Assembly (NCBI GenBank): GCA_034933305.1
Contig: JAYFNU010000019.1
Location: forward strand, 6,432 to 70,431
DNA: 64,000 nt
Origin: JAYFNU01 sp034933305
Lineage (GTDB): Bacteria > Bacillota > Clostridia > Oscillospirales > Ruminococcaceae
Reading direction: 5' to 3'
Below the pieces are notes generated by a model that saw only the letters and a list, made by a program, of their open reading frames with translations, made no database searches and had not been told where the DNA came from. Positions 44,701-53,404 of this stretch are shown in pieces. The number at the start of each line of letters is the position of its first letter. Position 1 is the stretch's first letter. Both the position numbers and the translations under genes were made by a program.

Positions 44701-47271
44701 TCAGACCGTTTCGCCGGTCGACAGCATCTCGATGTTGTGGTTGGGGCAGCGGTTGAAGCACATGCCGCACGCGACGCATTCGTCTTTATTGATCGCCATG
44801 CGGTCGCAGCCCGCGACGTAGGGGGCGAAATCGGTGCAGATGGTCTTGCACAGCTGGCAGCCCTCCGAGCAGCCGCAGTTGAGGCAGCGCCGCGCCTCCG
44901 CGAGCGCTTCCGCGTCGGTGAGCACGCGCGCCGTCAGCGCAAAGTCCTTCGCGCGCTCGGCGCCGGGGCGCGCCAGCGCGGCCGCCTTCGACGGCGCGGG
45001 CTCGAGATAGCCGTTCCGCCGGAGAACATCGTTCGCTTTCACCGTCGCAAAGCCCGCGTCGGGCACGATCGTCGCCCCGCCGCCGCGCAGCAGCCTGTCG
45101 GCGCCCGCCGCGGCCCGAAGGCCCGACGCGGCGCAGGCGATGAACCCCTGCGCGCCGCACGGGGAACCGGCGCAAAAGACGCCCCGCGCGTCGGTCTCGC
45201 CGAGCGCGCCGGTCTTCACGCGGCCGTTTTCGGTCGCGAGTCCGCCGAGCACCGCAGCATTCGCAACCCGCGCAAAGCCGACGGCCGCCGTGTCGCAGGG
45301 CAGCGTGAACGCCGCGCCCGCGACCGCCTTGCTTTCGAGGCGAACGCCGGTGACCGCGCCGCCGCGCGCTTCAAAGCCGACGAGCTTCGCGTCGCGCAGC
45401 ACGCGCACGCCCTCCGCTTCGGCGTCCGCCGTGTCGGCGGCGGGACCGTCCGGCACGAGCACGACGTCCGCGCCGAGGCGCACCGCCGTGCGCGCCGCCG
45501 TCACGTCCGCAAAGCTGCCGCCGCAGACGACGAGCCGCTTGCCCGCGCCGCGCTCTTTTTCGAGCAGCGCGCGCACAAGGGCTTTTGAATCATAAATGTT
45601 TTCGGCGTTCGCGTTGTCTGTCGCCGGAGCGACCGCCGCCGCGCCGACCGTGAGAACGACCGCGGCGTAGCCGTCCGCCCTGAGGCTGTCCGCCGTGATG
45701 TCTTTTCCGAAGGCCTTCCCCGCTTCAAAGCGGACGCCGAGCGGCCGCAGCGCCGCGAGCATGCCGTCGAGCGTCCCCGCAGGCAGCAGGAAGGACGGCG
45801 TCGCATGGCGCAGCGTGCCGCCGAACTGACTGTCGGAATCAAAGACCGTCACGCCGTAGCCCGCTTGCGCGAGCTCGAAGGCGGCGGTGAGGCCCGCCGC
45901 GCCGGAGCCGACGACGGCGACCTTTTGATTGAGCTGCTCCTTTGCCGTCCAGCCGGGCGCAAGGCCCCGCTTCGCGGCGGCGTCGAGCACATAGCGCTTG
46001 AGGTCGCGGATGGCGACCGGGCCGTCCGCGCGCCCGCGCACGCACGCCTTTTCGCACGGATGCTCGCACAGGAACTGACAAACGCTCTGGATGGGGCCCT
46101 TGGAGGCGATCATGGCATAGGCGCCCGCGACGTCCCCCTTCGCGACCTTCTGCACATAGCCCTGCACGGGCACGTGCAGCGGGCACGCCGACTTGCACGG
46201 CGCGTACAGCGGCTGATCCTTGATGTGGGCATAGCCCTTGTACAGCGTGACCTCCGGGGCCGTTTTGACCTCCGGGACGATCCGGCCGATGAAGTCGCGC
46301 GGCGTTTTGCAGCCGTGCTTATCCATGTACTCCCTGAGGCCGGCGATCATCGGCCGGACGATGTCGTAGCCGCTGATGAGCGTTTCGGCGCACACGCCGA
46401 CGAGGTCGGCGCCGCACAGCATGAGCTCGACGGCGTCGTGCCAGTTGCGCACGCCGCCCGCCCCCGTGACGACGGGCTCCATGCCGCAGACCTTGCGGAT
46501 CTCGTACACGTCGCGCTGCGCGAGCGGCTTGAGCCACTCGCCGCAGTAGCAGGACATGCTGATCTCTTTCTGCAGATGGTAGACGGCCTTTGCGGGGTCG
46601 TCGATGTCGATGGGCGGGATGCCCAGACGGTTGGCCGTCGTGCCGACGGCGTCCGCGCCCGCGTCGTACAGCGCCTTCGCGACATGCGCGATCTGGCCGC
46701 CCTCCGGCGTGAGCTTGACGAACAGCGGGATCCCTATCTCGGCTTTGATGGCGCGCACGATCTCCGCGACGACACCCGCCTGCTGGCCGAGCGACGCGCC
46801 GGTCTGCTTCGCGGCCGTCTCGCTGCCGCCGGAGGTCAGCTCGACGTTGTAGGACATGTTCGGGCAGCACATATTGAGCTCGATGATGTCCGCCCCGGCC
46901 GCCTCGAACTGCTTCGCCATATTGACCCAGCCGGGCGTGCCGGCGTCGCCGGCATAGGTGATGTTCGCCATGAGCAGCAGATCACTGAGGACCTTTTTCG
47001 CGTCCCCGACCAGCTTTAAGCCCTCCGCGAAGGTCAGGCGCTTCTCGGTCGTGAACGCGAGCGCGCTGTATTCCGGAAAGACCGCGTAGCGCGGCTTGCG
47101 GTTGATGTAGGGCGCGGGATCGATGGACAGCTTGATGCTGGCCGCCGCCCAGCCCGTCTCCTCGATGCGCTGCAGCTGACGGACCGTCTTGGTCGTCGGG
47201 CCCGACGCGACGAAGAAGGGATTCTTGAAGGTCACGCCGCCGACGGTCACCGGGATTCGTATATCTTCCAT
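44701..47271 (-). CDS. Fused PreA-PreT-like flavo-iron-sulfur oxidoreductase
   Basis: This single chain of 856 residues has three parts. Residues 1-310 form a dihydroorotate-dehydrogenase-like FMN barrel (IRIPVTVGGVTFKNPFFVASGPTTK; ELNMCCPNMS with the catalytic-type cysteine near 135; TGAGGVRNWHDAVELMLCGADLV). Residues about 345-440 are an N-terminal-type cysteine-rich helical domain (CKSACPLHVPVQ, CQFLCEHPCEKAC). Residues about 445-790 bind FAD and NAD(P) (VAVVGSGAAGLTAAFELAQAGYG). The tail is cysteine-rich (CLNCGCSEGCQLCKTIC, then CVACGMCFNRCP). These are the modules of dihydropyrimidine dehydrogenase but with PreA first. Substrate unknown. AAGGAG site seven bases before ATG. Confidence 0.87.
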   Translation of the reverse strand: MEDIRIPVTVGGVTFKNPFFVASGPTTKTVRQLQRIEETGWAAASIKLSIDPAPYINRKPRYAVFPEYSALAFTTEKRLTFAEGLKLVGDAKKVLSDLLLMANITYAGDAGTPGWVNMAKQFEAAGADIIELNMCCPNMSYNVELTSGGSETAAKQTGASLGQQAGVVAEIVRAIKAEIGIPLFVKLTPEGGQIAHVAKALYDAGADAVGTTANRLGIPPIDIDDPAKAVYHLQKEISMSCYCGEWLKPLAQRDVYEIRKVCGMEPVVTGAGGVRNWHDAVELMLCGADLVGVCAETLISGYDIVRPMIAGLREYMDKHGCKTPRDFIGRIVPEVKTAPEVTLYKGYAHIKDQPLYAPCKSACPLHVPVQGYVQKVAKGDVAGAYAMIASKGPIQSVCQFLCEHPCEKACVRGRADGPVAIRDLKRYVLDAAAKRGLAPGWTAKEQLNQKVAVVGSGAAGLTAAFELAQAGYGVTVFDSDSQFGGTLRHATPSFLLPAGTLDGMLAALRPLGVRFEAGKAFGKDITADSLRADGYAAVVLTVGAAAVAPATDNANAENIYDSKALVRALLEKERGAGKRLVVCGGSFADVTAARTAVRLGADVVLVPDGPAADTADAEAEGVRVLRDAKLVGFEARGGAVTGVRLESKAVAGAAFTLPCDTAAVGFARVANAAVLGGLATENGRVKTGALGETDARGVFCAGSPCGAQGFIACAASGLRAAAGADRLLRGGGATIVPDAGFATVKANDVLRRNGYLEPAPSKAAALARPGAERAKDFALTARVLTDAEALAEARRCLNCGCSEGCQLCKTICTDFAPYVAGCDRMAINKDECVACGMCFNRCPNHNIEMLSTGETV

Positions 47272-47282
47272 GGCTTCGCTCC

Positions 47283-48347
47283 TTATCTGTCGTTCCGGAC
47301 GGCGACGCCCTCTTTGGCCGCCTTGTAGATCAGATTGATGACGCGCAGCGCCTCGAGGCCGTCCGCGCCGCGCAGACCCGTGCGGGCGTCGGCGCCGCGG
47401 CGCGCGCAGTCGACGAAGTGCGCGATCTCCGCGACATAGCCGAGATTGTACTTTTCGTCGACCGCCGGACGGGACCACCCCGTCGTGACGTCCGCCTTCT
47501 CGACGGTGTAGTCGAGGCCGCCGACGCTGTATGCGCGCAGCGAGCTCGAGAACGTCAGGTCGACGTGCAGGCACCCTGCGGTGCAATAGAAATCGATGTA
47601 GTCCTCCATGCCGCCCTCGGTGACGTAGTTCCCCTCGAGCACCGCAAAGGTGCCGTCCCTGAACCGCATGACGGCGGCGCCGAAATCCTCGCCCTCCATC
47701 TCCTTGTGGCGCAGGTTGTTTTCGAGGCCCCCCGACGTCATCGCGACGACGGAGTCCCATTCGTTGTTTTTGAGCGCGAGCATAAAGCAGACGGGGTGCA
47801 CGCCGAGATGGATCATGCTGCCGCCGCCGCAAAGCGCGATCTTCTGCGCGAAGGGGCTGTGCGAGCCGTTGTGGCACTCGCGCGCGCGGACGTACAGCAG
47901 CTTGCCGAGGCGGCCGCTGTTGACGATGTCGAGCGCCTTGTTCATCGACGGCGAGCCGAGCCAGTCCTCCGCATAATAGACGTGCAGGCCCTTTTCGTTC
48001 GCGAGCGCCATCATCTCCTCGCCGTCGGCGACCGTCGTTGCGAAGGGCTTTTCGCAGATGATGTCGCGCCCCTTCCGGAGCGCCGCCATGGCGACGTCGT
48101 GGTGCAGGAAGTTCGGCATGCAGATGTCGACAAGATCGCAGTCGACCTTGTCGACGGCCTCCTCGAAGCTGTCGAAGGCCCTGTAGCCCGTGATGCCGTA
48201 GCGCTGCGCGAGCTCGTCGACCCGCTGCAGGTTCTTGTCGGCGATCGCCGCGATCTCGACCTTGTCGAGGATGCGGGAATAGCCGTCCATGTGCAGGTCC
48301 GCGCTGAACGCCGCGCCGACGACGAGCACTCTGAGTTTCTCCTTCAT
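47283..48347 (-). CDS. Gfo/Idh/MocA family oxidoreductase
   Basis: The NAD(P)-dependent sugar or cyclitol dehydrogenase has 354 residues. The Rossmann domain (about 6-125) has VLVVGAAFSADLHMDGY, VDICMPNFLHHDVAMAAL and the catalytic-type lysine in CEKPFATT. The C-terminal alpha/beta domain has CGGGSMIHLGVHPVCFMLAL, where the histidines correspond to the catalytic H-x-x-x-H of the family. It lies 11 bases upstream of the flavoenzyme gene and behind its own weak promoter, so these two form a pair within the larger block. Substrate not predictable. Confidence 0.9.
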   Translation of the reverse strand: MKEKLRVLVVGAAFSADLHMDGYSRILDKVEIAAIADKNLQRVDELAQRYGITGYRAFDSFEEAVDKVDCDLVDICMPNFLHHDVAMAALRKGRDIICEKPFATTVADGEEMMALANEKGLHVYYAEDWLGSPSMNKALDIVNSGRLGKLLYVRARECHNGSHSPFAQKIALCGGGSMIHLGVHPVCFMLALKNNEWDSVVAMTSGGLENNLRHKEMEGEDFGAAVMRFRDGTFAVLEGNYVTEGGMEDYIDFYCTAGCLHVDLTFSSSLRAYSVGGLDYTVEKADVTTGWSRPAVDEKYNLGYVAEIAHFVDCARRGADARTGLRGADGLEALRVINLIYKAAKEGVAVRNDR

Positions 48348-48409
48348 AATTCCACCGCCTTCTGATCGGGCAGCCGCCCCGCGGCCGCTGTTTTTTTACT
48401 GTTTGTATT

Positions 48410-48438
48410 ATTCTACAGCTTTTTTCGGCATTTTTGAA
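48410..48438 (-). promoter_or_regulatory. Internal promoter before the Gfo/Idh-flavoenzyme pair
   Basis: On the minus strand: -35 TTCAAA (48433-48438), 17-base spacer, -10 TAGAAT (48410-48415), in the 94-base gap after the creatininase-family gene. Confidence 0.6.
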
Positions 48439-48441
48439 GAT

Positions 48442-49185
48442 TTAAAACCAGCTGTAATTGAGTTTCTCCTTTTTCTCCATGTACGCGAACGCGCCGGCGA
48501 TCTCGTCGACGGCGATCTGCGCCATGCGCGCGAGGGCCTTTTCGCCCTTTTCCGCGCTCGCGCGGGTCGGCTGTCCCCAGACGCCCGACGGCGACGCGCG
48601 GTAGATGCTGCCGTAGCTGAGATAGGCGCGCGGCACGTCGGGCACAAAGTCGACCGCCCGGTCCATGCGGACGGTCTCGGGCGCAAGGCGCAGCATCTTC
48701 GACGTCTCGCCCTCGCCCGCGTGCAGCTCCGGCGTCTCGAGGATGCCCTCCCGGAGAAGGATCGGGCCGTAGACGTCGGGCGGCACGTTGACCACCATGA
48801 GCTCGGGGTTCCAGCGCGCGTTGAGGTCGCGCACGAGCGGCGTCATGATGAAGATGCCGCCGTGGCACTGCAGGATAGCGATCTTTTTAAAGCCCTGCGT
48901 TTTGAGCGACAGGATGATGTCGGTCATCATCTGGTAAAAGGTCGTCGGCTCCATCCAGACGCTGCCCTTCTTGCCCATCTGCTCGCGGCAGGTGCTGACG
49001 GGCAGCGCCGGCACGAGAAAAGCGTTCAGCTTTTCCGCGACGCGCCTGCCGAGCTCCGACGCGATGGCCCAGTCGGTCATGACGGGCAGGTGCGGCCCGT
49101 GCTGTTCGAGCGAACCCACGGGGATCACCGCCGTGTCGGGGTCGAGCCGCATAATGTCGTCGGCCGTCATCTCATAGGTGTACAT
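48442..49185 (-). CDS. Creatininase-family hydrolase (copy 1)
   Basis: This 247-residue metal-dependent hydrolase has Glu27, His29 and Asp38 in VGSLEQHGPHLPVMTD; their spacing equals that of the metal ligands in creatininase. QCHGGI near 121 and HAGEGETSKM near 178 complete the site. True creatininase has a glutamate two residues after the third ligand; here it is glycine, so the substrate is probably not creatinine. Relatives open lactam, FAPy or 3-dehydro-scyllo-inosose rings. It follows the NagB-like gene by 13 bases and is a paralogue of the hydrolase at 54881-55633. Confidence 0.88.
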   Translation of the reverse strand: MYTYEMTADDIMRLDPDTAVIPVGSLEQHGPHLPVMTDWAIASELGRRVAEKLNAFLVPALPVSTCREQMGKKGSVWMEPTTFYQMMTDIILSLKTQGFKKIAILQCHGGIFIMTPLVRDLNARWNPELMVVNVPPDVYGPILLREGILETPELHAGEGETSKMLRLAPETVRMDRAVDFVPDVPRAYLSYGSIYRASPSGVWGQPTRASAEKGEKALARMAQIAVDEIAGAFAYMEKKEKLNYSWF

Positions 49186-49198
49186 CGTCAGATCCCCT

Positions 49199-49972
49199 CT
49201 ATTCCGTGCGCAGGAGCGCGGCGCTGTCGGTGTCGAGATAGATCTCGGCGCCGGGGCAGCGGCGCAGGATGCTCGCCGGGCAGGCGGTCGTCACCTCGCC
49301 GCGGATAAGCCCGCGCACGGCGGATGCCTTTTTCTGCCCGGGCACGACCGCGATCTTGCCGGGGATGCGCAGCAGCGCGCTCATCGACAGCGTGATCGCC
49401 TTTTTCGGCACGTCGCCGAACTTCGCGAAGCAGCCGTCGTTGACCTGCTGCATGCGGCAGATCCTGTCGAGCTCGACGATCTTGACGGCCAGCGGGTCGT
49501 CGAAATCGGCCGTGCTCGGGTCGTTGAACGCGAGATGCCCGTTTTCGCCGACGCCCAGCAGCACGAGATCCGGCGGATACGCTTCAAGCGTCTTCGTGTA
49601 GCGGGCCGCCGCCTGCGCCGGGGTCTCGCCGCCGGTGCACTTGAGATAGTGGATCTCCTTGAAGGGCTCGGCCCGGAAGATCGCGCGGTCGAGAAAATTG
49701 CCGAAGCCCGCGGGCGCGTCGTCGGGGAGGCTGACATACTCGTCCATGTGCAGCGCGCGGACCTTCGTCCAGTCCACCTTTTCTTCCTTGAGATGCAGCA
49801 GCACGTCGTTCTGCGACGGCGCCGCGGCGAAGACGACGTTCGCCTCGCCCCTGCGCGCGATGACCGCGCTGATATAGGCCGCGGCGGCCGCGGCGGCCGC
49901 CTTGCCCATATTGTCCCGCGTGTCAAAAATATGCACGGCAAGCTCGCCGGCCTTAAATGAATTCGTCTGCAT
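49199..49972 (-). CDS. NagB-like sugar-phosphate deaminase/isomerase
   Basis: The protein has 257 residues and the fold of glucosamine-6-phosphate deaminase. HMDEYVSLP near residue 75, GVGENGHLAFNDPS near 145 and ITLSMSALL near 195 match the active-site segments. QQVNDGCF replaces the more common block of NagB, and the glutamate of FNEP is aspartate. Therefore the exact substrate (glucosamine-6-phosphate or another amino or keto sugar phosphate) is uncertain. It sits between livF and a creatininase-family gene, 15 and 13 bases away, in the same transcript as the importer. Confidence 0.85.
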   Translation of the reverse strand: MQTNSFKAGELAVHIFDTRDNMGKAAAAAAAAYISAVIARRGEANVVFAAAPSQNDVLLHLKEEKVDWTKVRALHMDEYVSLPDDAPAGFGNFLDRAIFRAEPFKEIHYLKCTGGETPAQAAARYTKTLEAYPPDLVLLGVGENGHLAFNDPSTADFDDPLAVKIVELDRICRMQQVNDGCFAKFGDVPKKAITLSMSALLRIPGKIAVVPGQKKASAVRGLIRGEVTTACPASILRRCPGAEIYLDTDSAALLRTE

Positions 49973-49987
49973 TTCGCATTCGCTCCT

Positions 49988-50710
49988 CTAGTTCTTCTTT
50001 TCCCTGCTTGCGCCGAGATAGGCGTCGGCGACCTGCTTGTTGCACAGCAATTCCCCGCCCGTCCCCGAAAGCACGATGCGCCCGTTTTCGATCACGTACC
50101 CGTAGTCGCACACCGACAGCGATTTCTTGGCGTTCTGCTCGACGAGCATGACCGTGACGCCCGCGTCGCGGATGCGCACGATGTTTTCGAACACCTCGTT
50201 GACGATGATCGGCGCGAGGCCCAGCGACGGCTCGTCGAGCATGAGCAGACGGGGCTTGCCCATCATGCCGCGCGCGATGACGAGCATCTGCTGCTCCCCG
50301 CCGGACAGCGTGCCCGCGTCCTGCGCGCGCCGCTCCTTCAGCCGGGGGAACAGCGCGAACTGCTGCTCCATGAGCTGCTTCACCTCGCGCTGGTCGCGCA
50401 GCGCATACGCCCCGAGGCGGAGATTTTCCTCCACCGTGAGGCCCGCGAACACGCGCCGCCCCTCGGGGACCTGGATGATGCCGCTCTTTACGTTTTTGTA
50501 CGATTTCTCCGACAGCTCCCTGCCGTCGAAGCGCAGGCTGCCGCCGTATTTCACCATGCCCGAGACGGCGTTGATGATCGTCGATTTCCCGGCGCCGTTT
50601 GAGCCGATGATCGCGGTGATCTTCCCCTGCTCGATGTCCATGTCGACGCCGTGGACGGCCTCGATCGCGCCGTAGCTGACGGTGAGGCCCCTGATTTCAA
50701 GTAAATTCAT
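49988..50710 (-). CDS. livF: Branched-chain-type ABC transporter ATPase LivF
   Basis: The ATPase of 240 residues has Walker A GSNGAGKSTI near residue 39, signature LSGGEQQMLVIARGMM, Walker B RLLMLDEPSLGLAPI and VEQNAKKSL after the switch histidine position, as usual for LivF. It overlaps the LivM-LivG fusion gene by ATGA. With LivH, LivM-LivG and LivK it forms a complete importer. Confidence 0.95.
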   Translation of the reverse strand: MNLLEIRGLTVSYGAIEAVHGVDMDIEQGKITAIIGSNGAGKSTIINAVSGMVKYGGSLRFDGRELSEKSYKNVKSGIIQVPEGRRVFAGLTVEENLRLGAYALRDQREVKQLMEQQFALFPRLKERRAQDAGTLSGGEQQMLVIARGMMGKPRLLMLDEPSLGLAPIIVNEVFENIVRIRDAGVTVMLVEQNAKKSLSVCDYGYVIENGRIVLSGTGGELLCNKQVADAYLGASREKKN

Positions 50711-52437
50711 GCCCGCTTGTCCTCCTCGCCGAGATATGCCGCAAGCACCTTCGGATCGGTCTGGATCTCATCGGGCGTCCCCTGCGCGATGGTGTGACCG
50801 AAATCCTGCACATAAATATAATCGCACAGGTTCATGATCAGATCCATGCGGTGCTCGATGACCAGGATCGCAAGGCGCGGATAGCTCTTTTTGATGTCGT
50901 TGATAAAGTCGATGAGCGCGAAGACCTCCTCCGGGTTGAGGCCCGCGGCGGGTTCGTCCAGCATGAGGACCTTCGGATCGTTCGCGAGCGCGCGCGCGAT
51001 CTCCACGCGGCGCTGCAGCCCGTACGGCAGGCTCGACGGCCGCATGGCGGCGTACTGGTCGAGCTTGAGGATGCGCAGGCACTCCATGGCCCGCGCGCGG
51101 GTCTGCTTCTCCTGCTTGAAGCGGCGCGGCAGCAGGAACATCGCCTCAAAGATATTGTACCGGCCGTCGAAGTCGAGCGCGACTTTCACGTTGTCGAGCA
51201 CGGACAGGCCCGTGAACAGGCGGGTGTTCTGGAAGGTCCGGGAAAGGCCCATGCGGGCGACCCGGATCTGCGTCTGCTTGTCGATGTTTTCGCCGAGGAA
51301 GTCGATGCTGCCCTGATCCTGGGTGTAAATGCGCGACAGCACGTTGTAGATCGTCGTTTTTCCGGCGCCGTTCGGGCCGATGATGCCGCGGATCTCCCCC
51401 TCGCGCAGCTCCATCGAAAAGTCGTCGACCGCGACGACGCCGCCGAACGCCATGCGCACGCCGCTCGTGCTGAGCACGGTTTTCGCGTCCGCCGCCGGGG
51501 CGACGCGGACACGGTGCCGGGCCGGCGCTGCGTCCGGCGCTTCAGCCGGCGCCGCCGGAACGGCGGGCGCCTTCTTTTTGCCGAACAGCCCCGCGAAGGA
51601 CAGCTCCTTCTCACCGAGGATGCCCTGCGTGCGGAAGTTGATGACGATGATGATGAGGACGCAGTAGAGGACCGTCCGGAACTCCTGCAGGCTGACGCCC
51701 GCGACCGAGACGTCGCGCAGCAGCTCGGGCAGCAGCTTGAGCACGGCCGCCGATATGACGGAGCCCGTCAGCGAGTTGGTGCCGCCGAAGAACAGAAAGA
51801 TCTGCATCTCCGCGGACAGCGACCAGCCGAAGGCGTCCGGCGTGATGATGCGGTTGCGCAGGCCGTACATGATGCCGCCCACGGCCGCGATGGCCGACGC
51901 GAGGACATAGACCTTGATCTTCAGCTTGTAGACGTCGATGCCGAAGCTGCGCGCCGCGATCTCATCGGTCTTGAGGGCCATGCACATGCGCCCGAAGCGC
52001 GAATACTTGAGGTTGCGGACCATGAACACGATGAGCGCCGCCGTGCCGGCGACGATATAGACGAGGCCCTTCGTCTTGGGGATCTTGGAAAAGCCGATGG
52101 AGGCGTTGGTGTAGTCCCCCAGCAGGATGACCACGGCCGCGACCATCTGGCTGAAGCCGACCGACAGCAGCGCGAAATAGTCGCGCCGCAGCTTGAGCGT
52201 CGGGATGCTGATGATCCACGCGATGAGCGCCGAAAAGAGAACGCCGAAAATCGCCGTCACAAGGATGGGGATGTTGAACATCTTCGCGAGGACGAACGTC
52301 ACGTAGGCGCAGATCGACATGTAGGCGGCCTGCCCGAGCGAAAACATGCCCGCGAGGCTCGTCATGGCGAACACGCCGCACACCGTGATGATCGAAATGC
52401 AGGACAGCATGATAAGGCTCAGCTGATAATTCGACAT
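50707..52437 (-). CDS. livM: Fused LivM permease-LivG ATPase of a branched-chain-type ABC importer
   Basis: The protein has 576 residues. Residues 1-285 form the LivM permease with about eight membrane helices (ISIITVCGVFAMTSLAGMFSLGQAAYMSI; FALLSVGFSQM; FFGGTNSLTGSVI). A linker rich in Ala and Pro (about 287-318) joins it to the LivG ATPase, with Walker A GPNGAGKTTIYN near 352, the signature LPYGLQRRVEIARAL and Walker B VLMLDEPAAGLNPEE. LivM and LivG are normally separate; the frame is continuous through the linker, so this is a genuine fusion. AGGAGG ribosome site upstream. Confidence 0.94.
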   Translation of the reverse strand: MSNYQLSLIMLSCISIITVCGVFAMTSLAGMFSLGQAAYMSICAYVTFVLAKMFNIPILVTAIFGVLFSALIAWIISIPTLKLRRDYFALLSVGFSQMVAAVVILLGDYTNASIGFSKIPKTKGLVYIVAGTAALIVFMVRNLKYSRFGRMCMALKTDEIAARSFGIDVYKLKIKVYVLASAIAAVGGIMYGLRNRIITPDAFGWSLSAEMQIFLFFGGTNSLTGSVISAAVLKLLPELLRDVSVAGVSLQEFRTVLYCVLIIIVINFRTQGILGEKELSFAGLFGKKKAPAVPAAPAEAPDAAPARHRVRVAPAADAKTVLSTSGVRMAFGGVVAVDDFSMELREGEIRGIIGPNGAGKTTIYNVLSRIYTQDQGSIDFLGENIDKQTQIRVARMGLSRTFQNTRLFTGLSVLDNVKVALDFDGRYNIFEAMFLLPRRFKQEKQTRARAMECLRILKLDQYAAMRPSSLPYGLQRRVEIARALANDPKVLMLDEPAAGLNPEEVFALIDFINDIKKSYPRLAILVIEHRMDLIMNLCDYIYVQDFGHTIAQGTPDEIQTDPKVLAAYLGEEDKRA

Positions 52438-52448
52438 TTCGCTACCTC

Positions 52449-53330
52449 CTAAACCTTATCCTTGGCGAATTTCCCGGAGATGCCCTCCGGCTTGATGAAC
52501 AGGAACAGCAGCATGATGCCGAACAGGAACACGGGCGTCCACAGCGCCCCGAAAAAGTAGGTGATGAGCATCTCGATGATGCCCAGCAGGAGCGCCGCGA
52601 TGATCGCGCCGCTGAGACTGCCGAGACCGCCGATAACCGAGGCGACGAAGCCCTTGATCATCATCGAAGGTCCGAGCGAAGGATACACCGTATATTTCAT
52701 GCCGAGGAAAACGCCCGCCACGCCCGCGAGGATCCCCGCGAGCACGAAGACGGTCGTGATGACCACGCTCGAGTTGATGCCCATCAGGCGGCTCGTCTCG
52801 GGATTGATCGCGACGGCGCGGATGGCAAGGCCGATCTTGGTCTTTTCGATCAGCAGGATAAGCAGCGTCAGCAGGCCGACCGCCGTCGCGAGGATCATGG
52901 TGTCCATCGTGGAGAAGCGGATCGAACCTATGTAAAACGTCGTGTCTTTAAAAATAAAGGGGTACGAATAGTATTGCTTGCCGAAATAGATGTTGAGGAT
53001 CTGCTCGATCATGATCGCAAAAGTGATCGAGGAAAGGAAATAATACAGATTGGGGCTCTTTTTCTTGCGGAGCCTGCGGTAGCCGAGAAAATCGACGATG
53101 ACCGCCATCAGCATGCCCATCGCGACCGTGAACAGCACCGTCAGCACGAAGGGCGGCTGCTTTGCGAAGGCCGCCTGAAAAAAGTAGCCGATATACGCGC
53201 AGGCGCTGATCATGCTGCCGTGCGCGAAATTGCTGAACTTCATGATGCTGAAAACGATCGCAAACCCGACCGCGATGAACGCGTAGACGGCGCCCAGCGA
53301 AAGCCCGCTCACAAACAGTTGGAAATTCAT
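52449..53330 (-). CDS. livH: Branched-chain-type ABC transporter permease LivH
   Basis: The permease (293 residues) has about eight membrane helices. It opens MNFQLFVSGLSLGAVYAFIAVGFAIVFSIMKFSNFAHG, the conserved LivH start, and contains ETSRLMGINSSVVITTVFVLAGILAGVAGV and IKGFVASVIGGLGSLSGAI. It follows livK across a 74-base gap with a hairpin and precedes livM-livG by 11 bases. Confidence 0.95.
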   Translation of the reverse strand: MNFQLFVSGLSLGAVYAFIAVGFAIVFSIMKFSNFAHGSMISACAYIGYFFQAAFAKQPPFVLTVLFTVAMGMLMAVIVDFLGYRRLRKKKSPNLYYFLSSITFAIMIEQILNIYFGKQYYSYPFIFKDTTFYIGSIRFSTMDTMILATAVGLLTLLILLIEKTKIGLAIRAVAINPETSRLMGINSSVVITTVFVLAGILAGVAGVFLGMKYTVYPSLGPSMMIKGFVASVIGGLGSLSGAIIAALLLGIIEMLITYFFGALWTPVFLFGIMLLFLFIKPEGISGKFAKDKV

Positions 53331-53349
53331 AGTACCCTTCTCCTAAAAA

Positions 53350-53379
53350 GGAGGGCGAGCGGCTCACCGCTCGCCCTCC
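53350..53379 (-). terminator. Hairpin between livK and livH
   Basis: GGAGGGCGAGCGG and CCGCTCGCCCTCC form a 13-base-pair perfect stem with a CTCA/TGAG loop. No long T run follows on the minus strand (CCTTTTTAGG soon after gives five T). It may partially stop transcription or protect the livK mRNA, giving more binding protein than permease. Confidence 0.7.
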
Positions 53380-53404
53380 GGTTCTCATACCGTTTTGTCT
53401 GTTT

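Noticed and set aside
48442..49185. Calling this gene creatininase
   Set aside because: Metal ligands match the family, but the glutamate specific to true creatininase is absent and no creatinase or sarcosine genes are near.
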